A stretch of 64,000 bases of DNA from NCBI GenBank assembly GCA_007556525.1, contig SWJS01000004.1, positions 62,001 to 126,000 of the forward strand, given 5' to 3'. Below the pieces are notes generated by a model, which saw only the letters and a list, made by a program, of their open reading frames with translations, was not told the origin of the DNA and searched no databases. Position numbers and translations under genes: made by a program. Source of the DNA: Lysobacteraceae bacterium CU05-9 (GTDB taxonomy: Bacteria; Pseudomonadota; Gammaproteobacteria; Xanthomonadales; Xanthomonadaceae). Positions 55,636 to 62,544 of the stretch are shown one piece after another. Every line of letters starts with the position of its first letter. Position 1 is the first letter of the stretch.

Positions 55636-57504
55636 TTAACGGACTTCGATTGGAATCTCGGACCAATCCTCGATACTGCCGTCCTCGCCGACCATGCGCA
55701 GACCCAGCCATTGCGTGCCCTTCGCGGTAGATGCCGGGACCGTTAATTCACCTGAAAAACCAACGTTCGGCTGATTCGGATCATTGGAGATTGGCCACGC
55801 CGTCTTCGACGAGAGGTTGTTTGAACCATAGGTCAATGAGCCGACACTGCGGCCATTGAGCAATGTTTCCATACCCTTCAGCCCTACGCCGTCCTTGATG
55901 GCCCAGCCCGTAATTTTCAGGGGTTCGCCGGCTTTGACCGATGCGCCTGAAACCGGCGTATCAATCCAAGCCATCACCGGTGTTGTGCAGGCTGCGCCGG
56001 CAACCGGCGCCTTGGTCAAACGGAACAGCAGGAACCGTTGCGCACCGTGATCGATGTTTACGACCGTTGGTGCAGGAAGTGGGCCAACCATTTTGCAAAC
56101 TGCGTGATAGCGATCCACCAAATGTTTAAGTTGCACGTCGGTTGCACCAATCACCAACAGATATGGTTGCTCCTCTGTCGCTTTGGAGTGCGTCGTCAGC
56201 AAATTCCAGATCGCGAGTTGCGGTGCGCGACCATGGCGACGGTTCAAATCGTGATCAAGCACCTCGATGTTCGGGTTAGACAACGCAAAACCGAGTTCGG
56301 AACCAATTTTGAAATTGTCGGCAAGAATCTTCGTATTCGGCGGCATTTGCGCGAGCTCAGCCTCAACCTTCTCTGCCAGCGGCTCCCAACCTGCAAAGTT
56401 ACTGGCATACAGCTTCGAGCCGGCTGCCTGTTCGCGGACCGACGGAATCGATACCGCGACATAGTATGCGAGCAGCGCAAGCACGCCAAGTGACGAAGTC
56501 ACCCAAATCAGTTTGCGCAACCACGGCTTCATGATCTCCAGCGCACTTGGCAAAAGCGGCAACAACGCGACGTAACCCGGCAACGGCCAGTGGAAGCTCA
56601 CGCGTTCGGTATCGGTAAAAAACCCCAACACAAAGAAGCCCAAAACAACGAGGCCACCTAGGAGTGCGAAGTAGCGTTTTTGGACGGAATCGTCCTTGCG
56701 GAAACGCCACGCCAACCAAATGAATGTCGCGAACAGCAACGGTGTGACGAACGCCGCTTGAATGGCGACGAAGCTGATGCCATCAAAATGAAACGCCCAC
56801 GGATGGCGGTCGACCAACTGGAATCGCAGACCCGCATCGGCGTGATCCACGTTCCACCAAATCAGCGGAATCCACGCAGCCGCACCCATCGCAATCGCCA
56901 CGATGACCCGCATGTCCTTCAACGCGCGACGTCCTTCGGGAATCATCAATAATGCAATGAACCCAAAAACAATCACCGCCGCAAACCTGTAGTGGCTCAA
57001 CGCACCAATCGACAACCCGAGCGCCAATTCAATGACGGTCGCTTCGTCGACGTTTCGTAGCAACTTCGAGCCCGCATCGATACAGAGCAACGTGGCGAGC
57101 GCCATCAGCACGTCCGGCAGCGCCATGATGCCGAGCGTTCCCGCGAGTGGCAGCAGCAGCGTAAACGTCGCGGCGATGTAGGATTCCTTGATCCCGATTT
57201 CGCGTCTCGTAATCCGCATTACGAGGAACGGCAGCATCGCGGAAATGATCAGGAATGGCAGGCGCATCGAGATGGCGTTATTGCCACCGAGCGCAACGCC
57301 GATGCGGTTGAGCCACGCGGTCAATCCGGGCAGGTCGGAATACGCGAGTGCCAGGTGCTGCCCTTCCTGCCAGTAGAAAACCTCATCCACAAACGGAGGC
57401 AATCGTGAGGCGACAAAAAGCTTCAGGACCATCACGACTGCAAACACGATGTAGAACATCTGGCGGGCGCGATCGGTCGCGTACGTATGGGCGGCCGAAT
57501 TCAT
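55636..57504 (-). CDS. GT39-type glycosyltransferase with extra C-terminal domain
   Basis: 622 residues. The N-terminal half is a polytopic membrane protein of the PMT/ArnT superfamily: first loop PPFVDEVFYWQEGQHLALAYSDLPGLTAW has the acidic residues expected of lipid-phosphate-sugar transferases, and many helices follow. About 385-505 is a soluble periplasmic domain. The last ~100 residues (TPVMAWIDTPVSGASVKAGEPLKITGWAIKDGVGLKGMETLLNG...EDWSEIPIEVR) look like a beta-sandwich, Ig-like module not usual in ArnT. Probably modifies a cell-envelope glycan or lipid. Monocistronic. Confidence 0.8.
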   Translation of the reverse strand: MNSAAHTYATDRARQMFYIVFAVVMVLKLFVASRLPPFVDEVFYWQEGQHLALAYSDLPGLTAWLNRIGVALGGNNAISMRLPFLIISAMLPFLVMRITRREIGIKESYIAATFTLLLPLAGTLGIMALPDVLMALATLLCIDAGSKLLRNVDEATVIELALGLSIGALSHYRFAAVIVFGFIALLMIPEGRRALKDMRVIVAIAMGAAAWIPLIWWNVDHADAGLRFQLVDRHPWAFHFDGISFVAIQAAFVTPLLFATFIWLAWRFRKDDSVQKRYFALLGGLVVLGFFVLGFFTDTERVSFHWPLPGYVALLPLLPSALEIMKPWLRKLIWVTSSLGVLALLAYYVAVSIPSVREQAAGSKLYASNFAGWEPLAEKVEAELAQMPPNTKILADNFKIGSELGFALSNPNIEVLDHDLNRRHGRAPQLAIWNLLTTHSKATEEQPYLLVIGATDVQLKHLVDRYHAVCKMVGPLPAPTVVNIDHGAQRFLLFRLTKAPVAGAACTTPVMAWIDTPVSGASVKAGEPLKITGWAIKDGVGLKGMETLLNGRSVGSLTYGSNNLSSKTAWPISNDPNQPNVGFSGELTVPASTAKGTQWLGLRMVGEDGSIEDWSEIPIEVR

Positions 57505-57650
57505 GGAGCTATGTTACCTGAACGCCCGTGACTGCGTTGTTGCGGTTGTCGTGCTTTTTGGGGTTTTGTTCGATTCTCGTTAATGTGACACAGTCCAAAC
57601 TATCGTTAACGGCCAATTCATAGGCTGGTTTTTTCCTCGGGAGAGAAATC

Positions 57651-58172
57651 ATGAAACTCAAACTAGCTTTGGCCGCGTCCGCTCTACTCGCTCTGAGTGC
57701 GTGTGCGACGATGCCGCCTGAACCACTGCGCGGTGAATTTTCGCGCATTTCACCTAATGACGCGCAGGCTCGTGACTACACGGGTTCGACCACGATCTGG
57801 GGCGGTGTGATCGCTCGCACCACTCCAATGCAGGGCCAAACCTGCTTCGAAGTCGTCTCGACGCCATTGGATTCGCAAATGCGTCCTCGCGAGCTGCGTG
57901 ACGAAACCGCCGGCCGCTTCATGGCCTGCCGCGCCGGCTTCTACGATCCAGCAGTTTTCGCAATGAACCGTGAAGTCACGTTCCGAGGCCGCATCAACGG
58001 TTACTCGGAACAAAAAATCGGCGACTACACCTACCGCTACCCAAAAATGGACGCCGACACGATCTATCTGTGGGGCAAGCGCGTTGCACGTGATCCGTAC
58101 CCATACGGTTACGGTATGTACGGCTCACGCGGTTGGGGCTGGGGCATGGGTTGGGGCTGGCCGTACTGGTAA
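57651..58172 (+). CDS. Slp-family outer-membrane lipoprotein
   Basis: 173 residues. Ribosome site GGGAGAG, lipobox LLALSACATMP. The middle follows the Slp/YeaY pattern: GEFSRISPNDAQARDYTGSTTIWGGVIARTTP, TCFEVVSTPLDSQMRPR, GRFMACRAGFYDPAVFAMNREVTFRGRINGYSEQKIGDYTYRYPKMDADTIYLW. The C-terminus is a Gly/Trp/Tyr-rich tail (GYGMYGSRGWGWGMGWGW). Such proteins are often starvation- or stress-induced; here only the family is clear. Ends at a terminator followed at once by dyad array C. Confidence 0.88.
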   Translation: MKLKLALAASALLALSACATMPPEPLRGEFSRISPNDAQARDYTGSTTIWGGVIARTTPMQGQTCFEVVSTPLDSQMRPRELRDETAGRFMACRAGFYDPAVFAMNREVTFRGRINGYSEQKIGDYTYRYPKMDADTIYLWGKRVARDPYPYGYGMYGSRGWGWGMGWGWPYW

Positions 58173-58205
58173 TCGTCGCGTCGCGCCTTTTGCCGCTTCT
58201 CGAAA

Positions 58206-58241
58206 CGCCGGGCACTCGCTGCTCGGCGATTTTGTTTTTCT
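58206..58241 (+). terminator. Rho-independent terminator after the Slp-type gene
   Basis: CGCCGGGC (58206-58213), loop ACTCGCT, GCTCGGCG (58221-58228), eight pairs with one G-U, then ATTTTGTTTTTC. Confidence 0.85.
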
Positions 58242-58246
58242 TGGGG

Positions 58247-58502
58247 TGACACAATTGTGACAAAACGCGTCACTTTTCCCCGTTTTGGTGGCGTTTCGGA
58301 ACCATTTCGCAACCAAAGTGCATCACTTTGCATCCGATTGACACAATTGTGTCAGCGCGCGCAGAGGCATCTCCACCGCTGTCCACAATTGTGGGGAATG
58401 ACTACATTTGTGGACCATCGTGCGGAAACATTTGTAACCACCGGAAACAAATGTTTCCGCGCACACAGAAACATTTGTTGCTGACAGAAAGAATTGTTTC
58501 TG
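58247..58502. repeat. Dyad array C (eight ACA-NN-TGT dyads, 43-bp period)
   Basis: Dyads at 58247-58262, 58339-58354 (TGACACAATTGTGTCA, perfect), 58381-58396, 58400-58415, 58424-58439, 58442-58459 (CGGAAACAAATGTTTCCG), 58466-58483 (CAGAAACATTTGTTGCTG, identical to a copy in array B) and 58485-58502 (CAGAAAGAATTGTTTCTG). Centres of copies three to eight are spaced 19, 24, 19, 24, 19 bp. The array fills the gap between two convergent genes, starting 6 bp past a terminator and ending 12 bp before the next stop codon. No gene lies in it. Confidence 0.88.
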
Positions 58503-58513
58503 CAGTGTGGAAA

Positions 58514-58693
58514 TTACTTCTTGTCGCGCTTCTTGTTTTCTTCAGCAAATGCCTGGAATTTACGGAGAATCTCATTCTCCTGACGCAGGCGGTCGCGTGC
58601 CTTAAGCAGCAGCGGCAGATCCGCATCGGTTAGTTCGTCGTCGGGGATTTCGCCGGCGAGGATTTTCTCGAAGCGACTACGTTCCTTGGGCAT
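58514..58693 (-). CDS. Small charged protein, 59 residues, unknown
   Basis: ATG at 58693, TAA at 58516-58514, starting 4 bp after the HIT gene stop. The sequence is highly charged and probably helical: MPKERSRFEKILAGEIPDDE, then LTDADLPLLLKARDRLRQEN and a Lys-rich tail. A region near 28-45 could form a short coiled coil. The spacing and coding-like composition support a real gene co-transcribed with HIT and recR. I do not recognise the family. Confidence 0.7.
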   Translation of the reverse strand: MPKERSRFEKILAGEIPDDELTDADLPLLLKARDRLRQENEILRKFQAFAEENKKRDKK

Positions 58694-58697
58694 GAGG

Positions 58698-59036
58698 TTA
58701 CGCGCCGAAGGTGCCGAGGGGGGCGCCGCCGAGAAGGTGGAGATGCATTTGGTAGACGGTTTGGCCGCCGTGATCGTTGCAGTTCATGACGACGCGGTAA
58801 CCGTCGGAGGCGATGCCGATTTTGCGGGCGTAGTCGGCGGCGGTGAGCATGAGTTCACCCATGATTTGGGCGTCGTCGGGAGTGGCGGCGTCTAAGGTGG
58901 GGAGAGTGGTTTTGGGGACGAAGAGAATGTGGACGGGCGCGAGAGGTGCGATGTCCTTGAACGCGATGATGCGGTCGTTTTCGAAAACGATGTCGGCGGG
59001 GATTTCGCGGGAGATGATTTTGTGAAAAATCGTCAT
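58698..59036 (-). CDS. HIT-family hydrolase (HinT-like)
   Basis: 112 residues from the ATG at 59036, overlapping the recR stop (ATGA). Histidine-triad nucleotide-binding protein: TIFHKIISREIPADIVFENDRIIAFKDIAPLAPVHILFVPK and the triad near the C-terminus, QMHLHLLGG, with DHGGQTVY before it. Likely a purine-nucleoside phosphoramidase such as HinT. A longer open frame upstream overlaps recR and is rejected. Confidence 0.93.
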   Translation of the reverse strand: MTIFHKIISREIPADIVFENDRIIAFKDIAPLAPVHILFVPKTTLPTLDAATPDDAQIMGELMLTAADYARKIGIASDGYRVVMNCNDHGGQTVYQMHLHLLGGAPLGTFGA

Positions 59037-59638
59037 GATTCCTCCGTTAGTTCTGAGCGGGTGCCGAACGCGTGCGAGAGTGTGCCGCGGTCGATGTATT
59101 CGAGTTCGCCGCCGAGTGGGACGCCGTATGCCAGGCGCGTGGCTTTGATGCCGATTTCGCGGGCGATGCTGGCGAGGTAGTGTGCGGTCGCCTCGCCTTC
59201 GATGGTGGGGTTCGTCGCGATGATGACTTCGACGACTTCGTCGGAGCGCATGCGGTCTTGCAACTTGTCGATGCCGAGTTCGCCGGGACCGATGCCGTCG
59301 AGTGGCGAGAGCTTCCCGTGCAACACAAAATACTTCCCGCGATAGCCGGTGGCGGCTTCGATGGCGAGTCGGTCCGATGGCGTTTCGACGACGCACAGAG
59401 AGTGAGAGTCGCGAGAGGCGGAGGAGCAGATCGAGCAGACTTCGGTTTCGGAGAAGTCACGGCATTGCGTGCAGTAGTCGATTTCCTTGACGGCGCGCGC
59501 GAGAGAGTCGGCAAGTCGTTGCCCGCCATCGCGCTCACGTGCGAGCACGTGATACGCCATGCGTTGCGCGGACTTCGGACCAACGCCCGGCAGCACGCGC
59601 AATGCATCGATGAGTTGTTCGAGTAGCGGCGAACTCAC
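59033..59638 (-). CDS. recR: Recombination protein RecR
   Basis: 201 residues, GTG start at 59638. Part of RecFOR; forms a ring on DNA. Helix-hairpin-helix LPGVGPKSAQRMAYHVL, zinc finger CTQCRDFSETEVCSIC, Toprim domain with VVETPSDRLAIEAATGYRGKYFVLHGKLSPLDGIGP. It follows ybaB-type and dnaX genes, a highly conserved order. Confidence 0.96.
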   Translation of the reverse strand: MSSPLLEQLIDALRVLPGVGPKSAQRMAYHVLARERDGGQRLADSLARAVKEIDYCTQCRDFSETEVCSICSSASRDSHSLCVVETPSDRLAIEAATGYRGKYFVLHGKLSPLDGIGPGELGIDKLQDRMRSDEVVEVIIATNPTIEGEATAHYLASIAREIGIKATRLAYGVPLGGELEYIDRGTLSHAFGTRSELTEES

Positions 59639-59651
59639 GACGAGACTGAAA

Positions 59652-59966
59652 TTAGAAGCCCATGCCCGGTGGCAACTTCATCCCGGCGGTGGCGGCAGAC
59701 ATTTTGGCTTCGGATTCTGCGTTCGCTTTCGTGACCGCGTCGTTGAATGCGGCGGCGATCAAGTCTTCTGCCATTTCCGGATCGGCCAAAACTGACGGAT
59801 CAATCCGCACCTTCAGACATTCCATGCGGCCGGTGACCGTCACGTTGACCATGCCCGCGCCGGCGGTGCCGGTGACTTCGATTTTGGCAAGTTCTTCCTG
59901 AGCTTTCTTGACATTTTCCTGCATGCGTTGAGCTTGCTGCATGAGTTGTGCGATGTTTCCGCGCAT
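59652..59966 (-). CDS. YbaB/EbfC family nucleoid-associated protein
   Basis: 104 residues: [29 protein letters not shown], then [25 protein letters not shown] and a Met-rich end ([16 protein letters not shown]). Small dimeric DNA-binding protein, typically between dnaX and recR as here. Confidence 0.95.
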   Translation of the reverse strand: MRGNIAQLMQQAQRMQENVKKAQEELAKIEVTGTAGAGMVNVTVTGRMECLKVRIDPSVLADPEMAEDLIAAAFNDAVTKANAESEAKMSAATAGMKLPPGMGF

Positions 59967-59991
59967 TGATTTTCTCCGGTTACAAAACTAA

Positions 59992-61629
59992 TTAATGGGG
60001 CTTGATCGATCCCGGCACAACGCGCGTGTCGGGTTCGTTGAGTAATTGCTTCACGCTTGGGTCATCGAGAAAATCCTGTTCGGCTTTCTGTTGACGTGCG
60101 ATCGCTTGCTTCTCGTCCTGCGATGCGACGCTGTTGATTTCGGCGACTTCGTCCTGCTGGGTCACGATGATTTGATAGCCGTGATAGCCCATCGCCTTGA
60201 GGCCGTTGAGGAGTGCGGCTTCGCTTTTCGCGTCGTGCAAAAGTGCGTTCACTTTCTCGAGTTCGAAGTGGAGTGCGAGGTTCGCGCGCTTCACCCAGTG
60301 CAGCATTTCGGCGAAGTGTCGTGTCGCGCCGTTGGCGGGCATGATTTTGACAACTTTCGCCCAGTCGGCGGCGGACTCCAGTGGCGCCAGTTCGACGGGT
60401 GGTTCTTCGGCGGCTGTCGCGACGGGCGGTGTTGGTGGTGTTGGTGCGGCAGGTGCCGGTGCCGCGACGGGCGCTGCAACTGGCGTCGGAGTTGGCGCGG
60501 GCAGCGTGGTCGATTGCGCAGCCGGCTTCTCCACCGACGTTGCACTCGGTGTGCCTGGCTTGAACGCCAACATCCGCAACATCACCATCTCAAAACCGGC
60601 ACGCGGCGAAGGCGCAAACCCGATATCGCGACGACCATTCAATGCCATCTGATACCAAAGTTGCACGAGCTCCGGACGCACACGCGCGGCGATGTCTTGC
60701 ACATCGAGACCATCGACATTCGCGTTTGCATTCGGCACGAGTTGCGCGAGTTGCACTTGATGGAACGCTTCGTTCAATGCATCGAGCACTTGCGGCCAAT
60801 CCGGCGAAAACTCCGCCAACTCCTGCACTTCCTGCATCAAAGCCGCGCCATCGTTATGGCTCAACGCTTGAATCAATTGCGCAACGCGCGTGCGATCAAC
60901 GGTGCCCAACATCTGCTCGACCTGCTCCGTCGACAAATTGGATCCACTAAATGCAATCGCCTGATCGAGCAAACTCAAACCATCACGCATCGAACCATCG
61001 GCAGCCTTCGCAATGAGTTGGATGGCGCGAGGGTCGGCGTCGATTTTTTCCTCGCCCAAAATAAACTCAATCTGCCCCGCAATCTGTTCTTCGTCGAGAC
61101 GCATCAAATTGAATTGCAAGCAGCGTGACAAAACGGTGACCAGCAACTTCTCGGGGTCGGTGGTCGCCAGCAAAAACTTCACATGCGGTGGCGGTTCCTC
61201 GAGCGTCTTCAGCAGCGCATTGAACGCCGGCTTCGAAAGCATGTGCACTTCGTCGATCAGGTAGACCTTGTACTTGCCGCGGCTCGGGACGTACTGCGCG
61301 CTCTCGATCATGTCGCGCACATCATCCACACCCGTATTCGACGCAGCATCGATTTCAATCAGGTCAAAATATCTTCCCGCATCAATGTCCACGCATGTCG
61401 AACACACACCACATGGCTCGGAGCTCGTGCCTTGTTCGCAATTGAGTGACTTCGCAAAAATCCGCGCAATCGTGGTCTTCCCCACTCCGCGCGTCCCGGT
61501 GAACAGGTAGGCGTGGTGCACTCGGCCAGTTTCCAGGGCATTGGTCAGCGCCTTCACCACGTGGGTCTGACCGACCAGTTCGGCAAACTTCTTCGGGCGC
61601 CATTTGCGCGCCAAAACCAAATACGACAT
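59992..61629 (-). CDS. dnaX: DNA polymerase III subunit gamma/tau
   Basis: 545 residues from the ATG at 61629 (MSYLVLARKWRPKKFAELVGQ); the open frame upstream crosses the tRNA-Ser gene on the opposite strand and is not coding. AAA+ clamp loader: Walker A TGTRGVGKTT, zinc Cys set CEQGTSSEPCGVCSTCVDI, Walker B YLIDEVHMLS, sensor SRC. Domain III ends near 370. A Pro/Ala/Thr linker (about 385-435) leads to the tau-specific C-terminal part. I saw no clear slippery site for gamma production, but did not search exhaustively. Confidence 0.96.
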   Translation of the reverse strand: MSYLVLARKWRPKKFAELVGQTHVVKALTNALETGRVHHAYLFTGTRGVGKTTIARIFAKSLNCEQGTSSEPCGVCSTCVDIDAGRYFDLIEIDAASNTGVDDVRDMIESAQYVPSRGKYKVYLIDEVHMLSKPAFNALLKTLEEPPPHVKFLLATTDPEKLLVTVLSRCLQFNLMRLDEEQIAGQIEFILGEEKIDADPRAIQLIAKAADGSMRDGLSLLDQAIAFSGSNLSTEQVEQMLGTVDRTRVAQLIQALSHNDGAALMQEVQELAEFSPDWPQVLDALNEAFHQVQLAQLVPNANANVDGLDVQDIAARVRPELVQLWYQMALNGRRDIGFAPSPRAGFEMVMLRMLAFKPGTPSATSVEKPAAQSTTLPAPTPTPVAAPVAAPAPAAPTPPTPPVATAAEEPPVELAPLESAADWAKVVKIMPANGATRHFAEMLHWVKRANLALHFELEKVNALLHDAKSEAALLNGLKAMGYHGYQIIVTQQDEVAEINSVASQDEKQAIARQQKAEQDFLDDPSVKQLLNEPDTRVVPGSIKPH

Positions 61630-61693
61630 GCAACCTGCTGTGTTTTTGCGTGAATTCCCATTTTGACAGAATTCCCCTCTCTGCATAAGCGCA

Positions 61694-61722
61694 TTGCCCG
61701 CCAGCCCCGCGTCCTGTAAACT
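61694..61722 (+). promoter_or_regulatory. Promoter of tRNA-Ser
   Basis: TTGCCC (61694-61699), 17 bp, TAAACT (61717-61722), with a TG directly before the -10. Transcription would begin near 61729, about 34 bp before the tRNA. Confidence 0.6.
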
Positions 61723-61762
61723 ATTGCGTTCGCCGGTTTCCTTGCGTTTCCGCCGAAAATCC

Positions 61763-61855
61763 GGAGAGGTGTCCGAGTGGTTGAAGGAGCACGCCTGGAA
61801 AGTGTGTAAGCGTCTAAACCGCGCTTCGGGGGTTCGAATCCCCCTCTCTCCGCCA
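61763..61855 (+). tRNA. tRNA-Ser(GGA)
   Basis: 93 nt with encoded CCA (61853-61855). Acceptor GGAGAGG pairs with TCTCTCC. Anticodon stem CACGC/GTGTG with loop CTGGAAA gives GGA. A long variable arm (TAAGCGTCTAAACCGCGCTT region) confirms a class II serine tRNA. Its own promoter and terminator flank it. Confidence 0.95.
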
Positions 61856-61860
61856 AATGC

Positions 61861-61890
61861 AAAGCCCCGCCTAACAGGCGGGGCTTTTTT
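61861..61890 (+). terminator. Rho-independent terminator of tRNA-Ser
   Basis: AAAGCCCCGCC, loop TAACA, GGCGGGGC, then TTTTTT. Eight perfect GC-rich pairs; it begins 6 bp after the tRNA. Confidence 0.95.
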
Positions 61891-61936
61891 GCATTTGGCA
61901 GAGATGGATTCGCAAACCTCCCGACGGGGGTTCGAC

Positions 61937-62009
61937 GTCCGCACATGGACGTGCGGACGGGACAACCGCAGGTTGCCGCGCAGCGGTGCGGCACCACGGA
62001 CGTGCCGCA
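61937..62009. repeat. Dense cluster of short hairpins (REP-like)
   Basis: In 73 bp: GTCCGCAC/GTGCGGAC with loop ATGGAC (61937-61958), CAACC/GGTTG with loop GCA (61963-61975), CCG/CGG near 61976-61986, and TGCGGCAC/GTGCCGCA with loop CACGGAC (61987-62009). The two 8-bp stems share similar loops. This resembles extragenic palindromic (REP) clusters. No transposase gene is nearby. Confidence 0.65.
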
Positions 62010-62049
62010 TCCAATCTCCCTCGACGCACGGATTTCTTTTTTCTCACCT

Positions 62050-62097
62050 TTTCAAAGGTTGAACATCTGTCCATGGACACAAGTTCAACCTTTGAAA
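62050..62097. repeat. 48-bp nested palindrome
   Basis: Arms TTTCAAAGGTTGAAC (62050-62064) and GTTCAACCTTTGAAA (62083-62097) are perfectly complementary over 15 bp and enclose a second perfect palindrome TGTCCATGGACA (62068-62079). It begins 7 bp beyond the HEPN gene stop and could act as its terminator or as a recombination site. The right half recurs at 63213-63237. Confidence 0.85.
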
Positions 62098-62103
62098 CCG
62101 CAG

Positions 62104-62544
62104 TCAAATCAGATTGCGCCGATTAACTGCAAGCCATGCTCGCGTTTTTTCCAACAATGCGTTTGCCTGTTCAACACACGCAATCAATGTTGCCTCAGAC
62201 ACCATGTCGCCCTCGTAATCAACGACGTTGCGCTGGCGTCGAAGTGCATCCAACACGATGATATCGTCCTGCGAAATTTGCATCGTTAGGTGTAGACATT
62301 GGATTGCCGTTTGATGATGGCCAGGCTGACTCGTTGCGGTGCGAAAGCCATTCGCCCACAAGCCCACCATCGCGCACTGCATGATGCATTTGTAAGCCAT
62401 GTCAAAACGATTATCCGCGCTGATCTCTTCATGACGCGCGTCCTGCAAATTGCGCTCTGCCGCATCAAGCAACTTCAAGATGGAAACGCGGTCAGCCTCA
62501 TGTGCCTGCAGACGTTTTATTGCCAGTAAGTTTTCTAACGTCAT
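62104..62544 (-). CDS. HEPN-like protein, toxin candidate
   Basis: 146 residues, all-helical in appearance. The start MTLENLLAIKRLQAHEADRVSILKLLDAAERNLQDARH is typical of HEPN proteins paired with nucleotidyltransferases. A helix CIMQCAMVGLWANGFR sits in the middle, and the motif DALRRQRNVVDYEGD is at the usual place of the HEPN R-x4-6-H active site, although the final His is replaced by Asp, so RNase activity is uncertain. The start lies 47 bp inside the MNT gene, implying coupled translation. Either a toxin (RNase) of an HEPN-MNT pair or a substrate-binding partner. Confidence 0.7.
   Translation of the reverse strand: MTLENLLAIKRLQAHEADRVSILKLLDAAERNLQDARHEEISADNRFDMAYKCIMQCAMVGLWANGFRTATSQPGHHQTAIQCLHLTMQISQDDIIVLDALRRQRNVVDYEGDMVSEATLIACVEQANALLEKTRAWLAVNRRNLI

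Noticed and set aside
58381-58502. CRISPR array
   Set aside because: The period is regular, but there are no identical repeats of 23-40 bp with unique spacers. Only a short core and dyad symmetry are conserved, and no cas genes are present.
61630-62010. N-terminal extension of dnaX
   Set aside because: It crosses tRNA-Ser and its terminator on the opposite strand; the ATG at 61629 gives the normal DnaX N-terminus.
62063-62070. Another ACA-NN-TGT dyad in the nested palindrome
   Set aside because: The core ACATCTGT is present but its flanks are not symmetric around it; it is explained by the larger palindrome.
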